NCBI RefSeq assembly: GCF_020520425.1
Contig: NC_079492.1
Span: forward strand, 108,287,157-108,351,156
Reading direction: 5' to 3'
DNA length: 64,000 nucleotides
Source: Spinacia oleracea
Lineage: Eukaryota; Streptophyta; Magnoliopsida; Caryophyllales; Amaranthaceae
Made by a program: the position numbers and the translations under genes. How positions within the stretch are numbered: position 1 is the stretch's first letter; the number at the start of each line of letters is the position of its first letter. Positions 33,201-44,872 of this stretch are shown here, one piece after another. The notes beneath the pieces were generated by a model, which did not search any database, was not told where the DNA came from, and saw only the letters and a program-made list of their open reading frames with translations.

Positions 33201-36200
33201 GCCTGGGCGCTGAATCTCTCTGCTTGCCAAATTTTGTCCAGAAGTGCTCGTCATTTTATCCACACATGCACGGAAAAATAACGAGCACTTGGAGGGGTAC
33301 AACACGTATTCAGATATACGTACCACCAAAAAATACATGTACTCAATCAAAAAATATAAAACAAATTTTTTGCTTACGGCAAGGCAGCAGATTAAAATAA
33401 TAATAAACTTCACTTATTCTACCGTTTCAAATAATATGTTTCCATCTCAGAACATACTTATCGAATTCGGCATTCTAAGAAACCATTTTCTAGGCTAAGA
33501 ACTACGCAAGACCTGATTCCAAATTAAATCTATTTAAGGCGGATACGTAGGCAATCCATGATTCGGTCCAACCAATTTGCAAAAATATTAAAGCCTATAG
33601 AAAAACAAGAATAAGAAATAGAGTCCCTTATTGAAATTTAATTACTTGCAATCCAAGTCGAAAGAAAAATTTAAATCAAAGGGAGAATCCAAGTAATCAA
33701 GATGCCAAAATTAATGAGCACACATCGAAAAATAATAAGGGGACGTACCCTTGCCAGAAAGAGCACTCACACTCCTAGGCACCTAGCCAAGACTCAAAAG
33801 ATCGCTTTGCCTCAATTAAGTGGGGGCTAGCACAAGCGTCCATGACCTCTAAAGTACTCGACTTGACCCTCCCTAAAGCGAACTAACTCACTTAAAGACT
33901 TTCTTTCACCAATAGACATAGTCGTTCGCTTAAAGACCTTCTTTCACCACTAGACACAGTCATAATCGCCAACAAGTAATAAAGGCAGTAAGCTTGCAAT
34001 AAAGAGGATTGTTCTACGGCATCGCCCCATCGTTCATTCGAGCTCAGGGCACCCGTTTGTGGTAATTCAAATGTTTGCAAATCCCCTTTGAAAAAAAAAA
34101 GAACTCACCCTACTCAGACATATGACACGGGCATCTAAAATCGAGATCTAAAAGCATCATTAATGGGAAGACATAATAACAACTGGGGGCTAAAAAATTG
34201 AAATGAAAGAGCTCGAGAAAGAACTAAGTATACCTTGACCTTTTGTGCAGACATACACCAAGTAAATCTAAGTAGATTTGAAAACGGTTTATATTCCCGC
34301 AATTCTGGAAAAGATAGCCCTAAAAGCCTAAAGCATATGCCAAACGGACACAAGTATATCTTGACGCCTGCACCCTGGCTTCCAGCAAATCCTTAGACAG
34401 CATTCCAAAAAATCGTAACAGTATTTTTGATTCACTCATGTAATCCTGTACGAACCCTTCTATAAGTCAACCTACTTAGGACACCTCGGATTGTACACAG
34501 TAGGACTCGGATTTTAAATAATTTTCAAATGATTTTTAAAAGACTTCTTCGAACATAATAAAGTGTCGTTGGTTTAAAGCTAAGTATGTGTTTATCTCGA
34601 TATTGCAAGTGAGTAAAAAAGATTTCTAAATATGATTATGGGTAAAGAAAGGCACCTAGCTTTTGGTCAAGGCATACTTCAACATGTGACTACCTTGACC
34701 ATGGCAATGTCGCATAATACGACATTTACAAGAAAAGTAGCAGATCACTACTCGAACATACCTCGCACTAAATGAGTCTGGTTCAAACTATTCATGATCC
34801 GTGTCACCATGAATGCATAAAAACGTATGCCAAATATTATAGCACCAAGCCAATCCCGTAACTACAATTGGGGGCTTGAGAAGCACACTCTAAAAATGCT
34901 CGAAATGACGATTTTATCGCAAATTCTCGACGCTAATGCTATACATACGTCATAGGGGCACAATCCTAAGCTTAATCGTGTAAAACGAACCTTAGAATGG
35001 CTACAACCCCTCCCAAATTCTAAGCACTACTTAGAATATATAAAGTCACCCCACTAACAAGGGTAACTGAAAATCGCGAGTCACCAAAACTCCGATCAAA
35101 ACACTGCACATAACGCTCTCCCTATAAAGCGCCCGTTACACAGTCTACCTCGTTCCAAAGCAAAAGCGAAAGAAAAATCAAGGATAAGAACTGTCAAAAT
35201 ATACCCAGAAATCATTTTCAACGCCCAGAGCTGGGCGCCGATATCTTTAACGCCCCAGCCTAGGCGCTGAATCTTTCTGCTAGCCAAGTTTTGCCCAGAT
35301 ATAAAAAGAGAAAGAAACACCTATGAATCCTCGCATCGAACGAAGTAATAAGCCGTGCAAACCCACGCAGAAGGTGCTACACTTGTTCGAACACCTGAAC
35401 GAGGCGTGATGAAGTACTCCAATGCAAAAAAAATATGATATCCCAACACCTGGAGAAATGTTCTAATACATGTGGTTAGGCCACACAAGCCTACGTCGCA
35501 CCATAAGTTCAACCATCCCACGGTACAAGTCTAAAAAAGAGTAAGGCATATTGCACTAATGTAGGCACGACCAAGAGCACGTGTAAAAGAGGCAAAGACT
35601 ACTTATCGCCCAAATGCAAGCCACACGACTTCTACATTAAGGATTAAAGGTAGCAAAACATTACCTACCACGGAAGGGATAGCTCGCACTTACACGAGCG
35701 ATACCCCAAGGCATCTTTTTCGAAAGAACCTACGAAAATCGTACGCCAAAAGGAAGCATCCCAGCATGCATACTTGGGGGCTCCAAGCTACGAAACAACC
35801 ATAGCAAAATAAAAAATTTCGAAGCAAATGTTTGAACAAACGAAAGGGCACGATGTTTGAGCCCACTTCATGAATGGGCCTGAACCCTATCAAGCTTCTA
35901 AGAATACTATTCAAAATCAGTCATTGCTCAAAAAAAAAATGATTCAAGCAAACTGATTAATGGATCGCACACAAGGGCCATTCTATGAACGCTCGTTCGC
36001 ACATACATATCATCATTCTAAGTATCGAACATTCACGAACGCGTTCAAAAAGAAAAATATACAACAACAAGAGCGGTCAAAGTCTTACGCCTCAAAGTAT
36101 GTTCCTCGGGCCATATAGACTCGCCCAACTATCGCAATAACTGTACGCCTTAAGAGCAACAGTTCCTTAAAATAACCGCCCAAAGCGACAAGCACCGTAG

Positions 36201-37078
36201 TCCACCAATCGGCTACGGCTTCTCAAGAAAATCATCACGTTCTAAAAATAAAGAAAAAAACAAAAGAGAAGAGAATACATAGAACTTCCAAGAGGCCAAC
36301 TGTGTCATCAAGAAAGCTAGCCAGGAATTATTTTCAGCGCCCAGCGCTGGGCGCCGAAATCTTTAACGCCCAAGCTTGGGCGTCGAAAATGATCCCAGAC
36401 CCTCTCTGACTGCTATAGGGTCCTGCCATATTCATTTGACTTGAAAGTTGCCGATTTCTTTACTGAAAGTCGCACCTCACGGCTTTGTTAAGAGTAGCAC
36501 ACCACTACAAAGATCGCTCGCACTTACGAGCACAATCCCAAACACGATCAAGGACATTACAGAATGCGTAGGAACCTCTTTGACAAGAAATGACCGTCAA
36601 GCACGAATGCTTGGGGGCTCGAAGGAAAATATATATTATGCAAAGTAAAAACAATATTCCCAGACTACGCTGTACGAAGTCCCGTGTTTGGATGTCTCAA
36701 AAAATAAAACCGGTTTACGACCTCAAGACAAAGGTCGCCGTTGATGCTTATACATAGTCCCCTAATCAAGGACCCAGGTAGTGGCAAGATTGAGTCGTAA
36801 AGACTAGCTCAAAACCATGAAAGGTGATGACCACAAGACAATGGTCCGTCTAAGCACGTTGTCAACCCATATTCAGGTTACAACTAAATCCGAGCATCCC
36901 TCGAAAGAATTCGCTCCTGCAAGAATGAATGAAAAGAAATTCTCAAGAGAAATCACGAGAAAAAATAAAATAGGGACTTGCCCACCTCAATCGGGCAAGA
37001 TCGCGCCACGAACTACGCGAGTTCCAAATCGAAAAAACGAATTCAGGGATGTCCACCCTCAGCGGACAGGACTCGCCC
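30276..37078 (+). other. Non-coding internal region of the Tat-type element
   Basis: No gene. Contains hairpin modules at about 31067, 33157, 35214 and 36329 and TGGGGGCT words at 33821, 34184, 34869, 35775 and 36612. A small 37-bp tandem lies at 33891-33963. Short frames such as the Lys/Arg-rich one at 32525-32734 have no recognisable domain. Confidence 0.6.
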
Positions 37079-37570
37079 ACCTTCAGCGGGCGGGGTTTGC
37101 GTAACTAGCCGCGCAGATCCTCAGTTTTCCAAAAATAAAATTTTCAAAATTCAAAATGAAACAGGCTCGCCATCTCCAGCCGGCGGGGTCTACGTCACAA
37201 GCCGCGTAGGTCCTTATTTTCAAATTTCAAAAACAGATTCGTCCACTTCTATCAGACGGGGTTTCCACCCTTAGCGGACAGGTTCGCCATCTTTAGCCGG
37301 CGGGGTCTACGTCACAAGCCGCGTAGGTCCTTATTTTCAAATTTCAAAAACAGATTCGTCCACTTCTATCGGACGGGGTTTCCACCCTTAGCGGACAGGT
37401 TCGCCATCTTTAGCCGGCGGGGTCTACGTCACAAGCCGCGTAGGTCCTTATTTTCAAAATTTCAAAAATAGATTTGTCCACTTCTATCGGACGGGGTGTC
37501 CACCCTTAGAGGACAGGCTCACCATCTTTAGCCGGCGGGGTCTGCGTCACAAGCCGCGCAGGTCCTTAGT
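37079..37570 (+). repeat. 117-bp tandem array near the 3' LTR
   Basis: Units start at about 37079 (short), 37164, 37281, 37398 and 37516, with GGTTCGCCATCTTTAGCCGG and GGTCTACGTCACAAGCCGCG in each. Central units are almost identical. The position, between the internal region and the purine tract, matches the repeat-bearing 3' untranslated region of Tat-lineage elements. Confidence 0.9.
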
Positions 37571-38067
37571 CGCTGCAGCGATAACTTTTTCTGGTTTTCC
37601 CTTTTCCAAAAATTAAAAGGATTGGTTTTCCGTTTTTTCATAAAAAGAGCGATGTGCTGGATTTTCCTTCGTTTTACGTCCCATAAAAACAAGGGGGTTT
37701 TGTCGTTTAACTAGCCCTGAAAATGAGAATCTTTAAAAACATTTTTACCTCGTGATTGGGCTTGGCCAGGCCCAATTACACTTTAAAGCTTTGATTTCAA
37801 AAACATCTGTAGCTACTCCCAATGACAAAGTGAGGGAGTTTCTACGCACCTTTAGATCCTTCCAATGACAAAGTGAGGAAGTTTCTATACTATCAGTTGA
37901 CAAATCCCAATGACACGTGAGGTATATGTCGACATTTCAAAGTGATGACCCTTAAGTCAAATGTTATCACTCGGGGGCTCGTGAGACCCTCGCAAAAAAC
38001 AGGTCACCATAGCTTATTTGACGCACTGCGTCTAATACTTTGACCATCGTCTCATCCCGAGACTCAG

Positions 38068-38084
38068 TCAAAGTGGGGGCTAAC
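38068..38084 (+). other. Polypurine tract of the Tat-type element
   Basis: CAAAGTGGGGGCTAAC immediately before the 3' LTR. Confidence 0.7.
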
Positions 38085-39548
38085 TGTAGACACCTACTTT
38101 TTTCCCCATTCCCGGAAGGGAAAGGTTCGATGATGAAAACATAAATCTCCACTTGACAACGCATCTCCTATAAAATAAATGAATCTCAATTCCCCTTTTC
38201 ATTTCACCCGAAACCTACTATTTATGGAAACCTGCTAAAAATAGTAACTGCCGTAAAAGGTAGCTTCTAAAAGTGGCAAGTCATAAAAGATAGAAACCTG
38301 TCAGAATTTGGCGTTGCACTCCAACATAAATCCTAAATGAGATAGAAAACAGCGAGAATCCTATTCCTAATATGATTCGGAAATAAGAGTTACGTATTAA
38401 TTAAAATCCTAACGAGCCTAGAGTTCGTAACGGGCCCAGATGCATTCCGTCATGAAATTGATATGCATTAAAAGACTCGATTAAGTCTCAAACACTACAG
38501 ATTTCAGGAATCCGAATCTCACTAAGAAAACAGCCCAGACCCTATTTTCAACGCCTGGCTCTGGGTGCCGAAATCTTCGGCGCCTAGGCATGGGCGCTGA
38601 AAATACCTGGGTACGTGTTTTTTCCTAATTCTTTGTGGATTAAAACTCTGCAATTCTATCTTTCCACGAACTCTTCCCTATAAATACAGCCCCAAATTCG
38701 ACGTGAAAGGAACACACACAACACACAAAATTCATATTCTGAGTATTGACTCCAACCCTTAGCCTAAGCCTCACGCTGCGAAATTGTTCACACGTTCTGT
38801 CGCAATCGATCCATAAATCGAACAGAACGTATCCTGTCCTACAATTGAGATTCGTTAAATAAAAAGGAGAAATAGCAAAGTCAAAGTGGTTAGTTTTCTG
38901 AGAACCGTGACGCACCTCTCAAGGGTGTGTCGTAATGTGTCCCTTTCCGATGATTTAATTGCTTTCCTCGCCCTTTTTATGAACTGTTAAACTAACTAAA
39001 TCTGATTGTTCTATCACGCCTAGCAAATATAATATTTTTGGGAAATTGGATTATCATGCTAGGTCCCTTAATGCTATCTAAATCAGATAATCGCGATCGA
39101 TCTAGTATTATATGTTGCATATTGCTAAAATCAACTCAGATTAGTTTAATAGTTAACGCATGTCCCTTCAATTATTTATGCTGAGCTAGTAAGGATATCC
39201 TGCCTCTGGAGTTATCGAGGAGCGAAGTACTCCTCTGGGTAGTTACAGTCCCCCGAACCCTCAATCTCTACCTTGCGGGAGTATGTTGAGAGATCCCCAC
39301 ACCAGGGATCACAAGGGAACCTACGGCCGTCGTGGTAAAACATAATTGCACTCCCTTTATGTCACGATAACCGGGTTTTGTCAGTTTTTCTCATTGTTGT
39401 TAAAAACTGAATAGCGACTCCTATATTACTAGTCAATTGGGTGTAAACTCATAGGAAATCCAATTACACTTGATTGAATAAAAAGAATCGTCACACCCAC
39501 GAGGGACGAGGTCACGCATTAGCCTCGTGCTTTTTCGACCCCCTCACA
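38085..39548 (+). repeat. 3' LTR of the large Tat-type element
   Basis: 1464 bp, matches 28793-30255 from end to end with scattered substitutions. Hairpin module at 38543-38604. Confidence 0.9.
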
Positions 39549-39553
39549 TTAAC

Positions 39554-40931
39554 AAGTTAATAATTCAGTGAGATCAAGTGAGCTGAATGCCTGACTAGAG
39601 GCCGCTTCAGTTCAAGTGGAATTATTATATTAATCCACAACTTACTCTTGACTGAACCCGTAGGGTCACACAAATAGTACGTAAACGGATCAAGTATTTA
39701 ATGGCATTAAATACTCCATCTATGGATATTCGGAATCGACGGATCTTGGTTTCAGTGGGAGCTGAGATCGTCACATGTAAGAAATGAATACTCCGGAAAC
39801 GATGATATTGCCGGAAACGGAAATATGGATCGTATCGGAAATATAAATATTATCCAAGTCGTAGATGTTGCCGGAAACGGAAACATGGTACGTATCGGAA
39901 AATATTATCAGAAATGGAAATATTGCCGGAATCAGAAATATTGCCGGAAACGGAAATATTGTCAGAATCGGAAATATTATCGGAATCGGAAAATAATTCC
40001 GGAAACGGAAATATTAAATATTTGTTCGAAACGGAAATTAATTCCTGAAACGAAAATATTAAATATTGTTCGTATCGGAAATAAATTCCGGAATCGGGAA
40101 TTTAATCGGAAGCGTATCGTACGAATTAGCATCGGACGAGGCCTGCCAGACGAAGGCCCAGCACGAAGCCAGGCCATCGCCCAGCACGAAGCCGGGCCAT
40201 CGCCCAGCAAGCCGGGCCATCGCCCAGCAAGCCAAGCGCGCCACACGAACAGCCAAGGCCACGCCAGGCCCAGCGCAAGGCCAGGCCCAGCAGGCCGTGG
40301 CAGCGCGCGCAGCGCGCGCAGTGGGTTGCAGCTCGCGTGGGCTTGTAGCTCGTGTGGGCCGAGCGGCCGTGTGGGCTGTGCGCGGGCATGGCCTGCACGC
40401 TTGCGGGTCATGCTCGTGTAATGTTTGTGTTCACATACGAAACCTAAAAAGTATAGGATTTGTTTAATGATTAAATTCCTAATCCTAAAAGATTAATTAA
40501 TTAAATAAGAATTCTACTAGGATTCTAATTTAATTAATTCGTATCCTAGTAGGATTCGATTACTTATTCCATGGTCTATAAATATGAGTTAAGGGCTCAT
40601 AATTTAGATCGAGTATTCAAGTGTTCAAAGTGATTTTTGAGAGCAAAAATTCAGTCACATAATTGCCTACAAGTTGCCGAAAATTCCAAGTACCTTGAGG
40701 GCGATTCTAGTTGATCAAGCTTAAGGCGGATCCGGACGTGCTGTGGACTATCTACGGAGGGACGACACTTAGAGTCCTAAAGACTTGTTCTTGTTGGGTT
40801 CGGGCGCAGCTAGGGAGGGCACGCAACAAAGTGTATGCATCTAAACTATGCTAAATGATTATGTGTAAATAATATGCTTTCCTGGCTTTATGGTTTTTCC
40901 GCATGATTTATGTTTTGTCATATGAATCATA
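39554..40931 (+). repeat. Main part of the 5' LTR of the outer Copia
   Basis: Continues the LTR after the Tat-type insertion. Includes the GGAAAC/AATATTGCCGG repeat zone (39780-40110), a GC-rich block (40130-40400), and a TATAAATA box at 40577-40584. It stops 8 bp short of the LTR end, where the inner Copia entered. Confidence 0.9.
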
Positions 40932-42271
40932 TGTTAGGTTATGATACATATGACATTTACATAGATCATGCGGAAACAACCATTAACCCAGGAAACATAT
41001 TATTTACACATAATCATATAGCATAATTAGATGCATACTCTTTGTTGCGTGCCCTCCCTAGCTGCGCCCGAACCGAACAAGAACAAGTCTTTTAGGACTC
41101 CAAGTGTCGTCCCTCCGTAGATAGTCCACAGCACGTCCGAATCCGCCTTAAGATTGACCAACTAGAATCGCCCTTAAGGTACTAGAAAATTTCGGCACTT
41201 TTGAGCAAGATGTGTGTTTGATTTTCTCTCAAAAACTCACTTTTGAATACTTTAAAACTTGTATATAAATTATGACCCCTAGGCCTTTATTTATAGAGTT
41301 ATGGAAAAGGAATCGTAATCCTAGTAGGATGCGAATTAATTGGAATTAGAATCCTATATGAATTCTATTTAATTAATTTATCCAATTAGGAATAGACATT
41401 TAATCATACACTGACTCTTGCTGATTCAGGAATCACGCATGAGCACAAACTCACACACACACGGCAGCCACAAGGACTGCCCATGCGTGCGAGCTGCAGC
41501 CCACGCAGCAAGGCCCACGCATCCGTGGCCTTGGCGCGCGCTGGGCTTGTGGCGTGCGTGCTTGCTGGGCGACGGCCTGGCTTCGTGCTGGGCCTTCGTC
41601 CGGCAGGCCTCGTCCGATGCTAATTCGTACGATACGCTTCCGATTAAATTTCCATTTCCGGAATCTATTTCCGATACGAACAATATTTAATATTTCCGAT
41701 TCCGGAATTAATTTCCGTTTCGAACAAATATTTAATATTTCCGTTTTCGGAATTATTTTCCGATTCCGGCAATATTTCCGATTCTGACAATATTTCCGTT
41801 TCCGGCAATATTTCCGATTCTGGTAATATTTCCATTTCCAATAATATTTTCCGATACGTACCATGTTTCCGTTTCCGGTAACATCTACGACTTGGATAAT
41901 ATTCATATTTCCGATACGATCCATATTTCCGTTTCCGGCAATATCATCGTTTCCGGAGTATTCATTTCTTGCCTGTGACGATCTTAGCTCCCACTGAAAC
42001 CAAGATCCGTCGGTTCCGAATATTCATAGATGGAGTATTTAATGCCATTAAATACTTGATCCGTTTACGTACTATTTGTGTGACCCTACGGGTTCAGTCA
42101 AGAGTAAGCTGTGGATTAATATCATTAATTCCACTTGAACTGAAGCGGCCTCTAGCTAGGCATTCAGCTCACTTGATCTCACTGAATTATTAACTTGTTA
42201 ATTAATACTGAACCGCATTTATTAGACTTAACATAGAATGCATACTTGGACCAAGGGCATTATTTCCTTCA
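40932..42271 (-). repeat. 3' LTR of the inner Copia
   Basis: 1340 bp, counterpart of 49960-51299. It directly abuts the opposite-oriented outer LTR at 40931, making a large inverted repeat. Confidence 0.92.
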
Positions 42272-42295
42272 GTCTCCCACTTGTCCTTAGGGACA
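42272..42295 (-). other. Polypurine tract of the inner Copia
   Basis: On the minus strand AAGGACAAGTGGGAGAC stands directly before TGAAGGAAAT of the LTR. The same tract is found before the outer element's 3' LTR. Confidence 0.75.
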
Positions 42296-43135
42296 AGTGT
42301 GCATTTCCTAATTCCTTTGTCGCTCGATGCTTGCTCTTGAACATAAGGTAAGAGTTGTCATCCTTATTATGTCCAGAGGTGTTCCTCGGTTTCAGAGTTC
42401 AACTGATCAAATAAACAGATAATCATAGCCTATGATTCATCCGAGCACGGCCATGCATTTCACAGTTTCTAGCTCTCCGAGTGGCCTTGTACAACTTTTA
42501 AGCATCTCATCCCGATTTATGGGAGGACAATCCCAATCTTGCGATCTTGAGATTAGACTTCGTTTGATAGGTGATTACCTGAGCGTTGCCTTTATAGCCT
42601 CCTTTTACGGTGCGACGGTTGGTCAACGTCAAAGCAACCAGTTCTCAAACAAGTAATCTCAAATCACTCAGGTATTGAGGATTTAGTGTCTAATAATTTA
42701 ATGAAATTTACTTATGACAGATTTTCATCTCTTACAGTAAAGTTTCATAGGTCTTGTCCGATACTAGTCTTCCCAAAGTAAGTATCTATGCAAATGATTA
42801 TGACATTGCCATGTCCACATAGTTCAAGAAACAGAACTACTAGTCATCTTGCACTCTAATCGTCTAACGTTTTCTATGCGTCCAATTTTATAGAAAACTC
42901 CAATTAGGGACCATTTTCAACCTTTGACATTCAAGTTCACTTGATAGACATTTCTTAGTCACAGGACTGGTCCTGACAGTCTATCTTGAATATATCGTCA
43001 AGTTGAAGGGACTCATCATTTAATAAACCACAAATTAAATGGAAAAATGAATTTCTTTCATTTATTGTGAATGATTAACCAATAATGTTTTACAAAGATT
43101 TAAACTCTAAAACTTTAAAACATTAAACAGAGACA

Positions 43136-44872
43136 TCAAAGCCATTCTCCAATATGCTTGATTCCCATAGCTGCAGTGTGCGAGTTGTGCTTCGCTTGCG
43201 GCAGAGGTTTAGTTAATGGATCTGATATGTTGTCATCAGTTCCAATTTTGCTTATCTCGACTTCTTTTCTTTCAACGAACTCTCGTAGAAGGTGAAATCT
43301 ACGAAGTACATGCTTGACTCTCTGGTGGTGTCTAGGCTCTTTTGCCTGTGCAATAGCTCCGTTATTATCACAATACAGGGCTATTGGTCCTTTAATGGAG
43401 GGGACTACACCAAGTTCTCCTATGAACTTCCTTAGCCATATAGCTTCCTTTGCTGCTTCATGTGCAGCAATGTACTCCGCTTCAGTTGTAGAATCCGCAA
43501 TGGTGCTTTGCTTAGCACTTTTCCAGCTTACTGCTCCTCCGTTGAGGCAGAAGACAAACCCAGACTGTGATCTGAAATCATCTTTGTCGGTTTGGAAACT
43601 TGCGTCCGTATAGCCTTTAACAATTAATTCATCATCTCCACCATAGACCAGGAAGTCATCTTTGTGCCTTTTCAGGTACTTCAGAATGTTCTTGGCAGCA
43701 GTCCAATGCGCCTCTCCTGGGTCTGACTGGTATCTGCTCGTAGCACTGAGTGCGTACGCAATATCCGGGCGTGTACATATCATAGCATACATTATTGAAC
43801 CAATCAATGATGCATATGGAATCCCATTCATTCGTCTACGCTCATCAAGTGTTTTTGGGCACTGAGTCTTGCTTAGAGTCATTCCATGAGACATGGGTAG
43901 GTAGCCTCGCTTGGAGTCCGCCATCTTGAACCTATCAAGCACCTTATTGATATAAGTGCTTTGACTAAGTCCAATCATCCTTTTAGATCTATCTCTGTAA
44001 ATCTTGATGCCCAATATGTACTGTGCTTCTCCTAGGTCCTTCATCGAAAAACATTTCCCAAGCCAAATCTTGACAGAGTTTAACATAGGAATGTCATTTC
44101 CGATAAGCAATATGTCGTCGACATATAATACTAGGAAAGCAATTTTGCTCCCACTGACCTTCTTGTATACACAAGATTCGTCTGCGTTCTTGATGAAACC
44201 AAAGTCACTGACTGCTTCATCAAAACGTATATTCCAGCTCCTGGATGCCTGCTTCAATCCGTAGATTGATTTCTTTAGCTTGCATACCTTTTTAGCATTC
44301 TTTGGATCCTCAAAACCTTCAGGCTGTGTCATAAACACAGTTTCTGTTAAAACGCCGTTTAAGAAAGCAGTTTTGACATCCATCTGCCATATTTCGTAAT
44401 CGTAATATGCAGCGATTGCTAACATTATTCGAATAGACTTTAGCATTGCAACTGGTGAAAAGGTTTCATCGTAATCCACACCGTGGACTTGCCTGTAACC
44501 TTTTGCAACCAATCTAGCTTTGAAAACTTCAAGTTTCCCATCCTTGTCCTTTTTCAGTTTGAAAACCCATTTGCTTCCAATGGCTTGGTAGCCATCTGGC
44601 AAATCGACCAAATCCCATACTTGGTTTTCAGACATGGAGTCTAATTCAGATTGCATGGCTTCTTGCCATTGCTTGGAGCTAGGGCTCGTCATAGCTTGCT
44701 TGTAAGTCGCAGGTTCATCACTTTCAAGTAATAGAACGTCATAGCTCTCGTTCGTCAAAATACCTAAGTACCTTTCCGGTTGAGATCTATATCTTTGCGA
44801 TCTACGCGGGGTAACATTTCTAGATTGACCATGATTCTCACCAGATTCTTCTAAAGATCTCTGAGTTTCATC
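43136..44872 (-). CDS. Copia pol, reverse transcriptase and RNase H part
   Basis: Continues in the same frame after the amber codon at 44873-44875, so it has no ATG of its own at the domain boundary; open for 578 codons to the stop at 43136. Within the last 540 residues: WVFKLKKDKDG and FKARLVAKGY (RT start), DVKTAFLNG, SIYGLKQASRSWN, the catalytic YVDDILLIGN near residue 212, then a Copia-type RNase H with GYTDASFQTDKDD, TTEAEYIAAHEAAKEAIWLR and YCDNNGAIAQAKEPRHH. Ty1/Copia order, with integrase upstream of RT. Expected to make cDNA from the element RNA in cytoplasmic particles. Translation would need readthrough of the amber codon or a ribosome entry; otherwise it is silenced by that one change. 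Confidence 0.9.
   Translation of the reverse strand, partial: DETQRSLEESGENHGQSRNVTPRRSQRYRSQPERYLGILTNESYDVLLLESDEPATYKQAMTSPSSKQWQEAMQSELDSMSENQVWDLVDLPDGYQAIGSKWVFKLKKDKDGKLEVFKARLVAKGYRQVHGVDYDETFSPVAMLKSIRIMLAIAAYYDYEIWQMDVKTAFLNGVLTETVFMTQPEGFEDPKNAKKVCKLKKSIYGLKQASRSWNIRFDEAVSDFGFIKNADESCVYKKVSGSKIAFLVLYVDDILLIGNDIPMLNSVKIWLGKCFSMKDLGEAQYILGIKIYRDRSKRMIGLSQSTYINKVLDRFKMADSKRGYLPMSHGMTLSKTQCPKTLDERRRMNGIPYASLIGSIMYAMICTRPDIAYALSATSRYQSDPGEAHWTAAKNILKYLKRHKDDFLVYGGDDELIVKGYTDASFQTDKDDFRSQSGFVFCLNGGAVSWKSAKQSTIADSTTEAEYIAAHEAAKEAIWLRKFIGELGVVPSIKGPIALYCDNNGAIAQAKEPRHHQRVKHVLRRFHLLREFVERKEVEISKIGTDDNISDPLTKPLPQAKHNSHTAAMGIKHIGEWL

Larger units (their letters stand above)
28793..39548 (+). 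mobile_element. Large Tat-type Gypsy element without gag-pol
   Basis: 10.8 kb. LTRs 28793-30255 (1463 bp) and 38085-39548 (1464 bp) begin TGTAGACACC, end CCCCCTCACA and are about 97-98% alike by eye. Perfect TSD TTAAC (28788-28792 and 39549-39553) inside the Copia LTR. The primer site GTGGCGACTCCACTGGGGAT at 30256 and the purine tract before 38085 are of the kind seen in Ogre/Tat elements. The 7.8-kb internal region has no reading frame above about 100 codons and no RT, integrase or protease motif, so it must rely on enzymes from elsewhere. It holds hairpin modules, repeated purine-tract-like words and a tandem array. Confidence 0.9.

Noticed and set aside
39825-40467. Frames of 130-198 codons in Copia LTRs (also at 41426-41924, 50454-50952, 59100-59604, 4295-4925, 5902-6414)
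   Set aside because: LTR sequence with short repeats; each LTR copy shows the same frames on both strands, and they are not conserved as protein.
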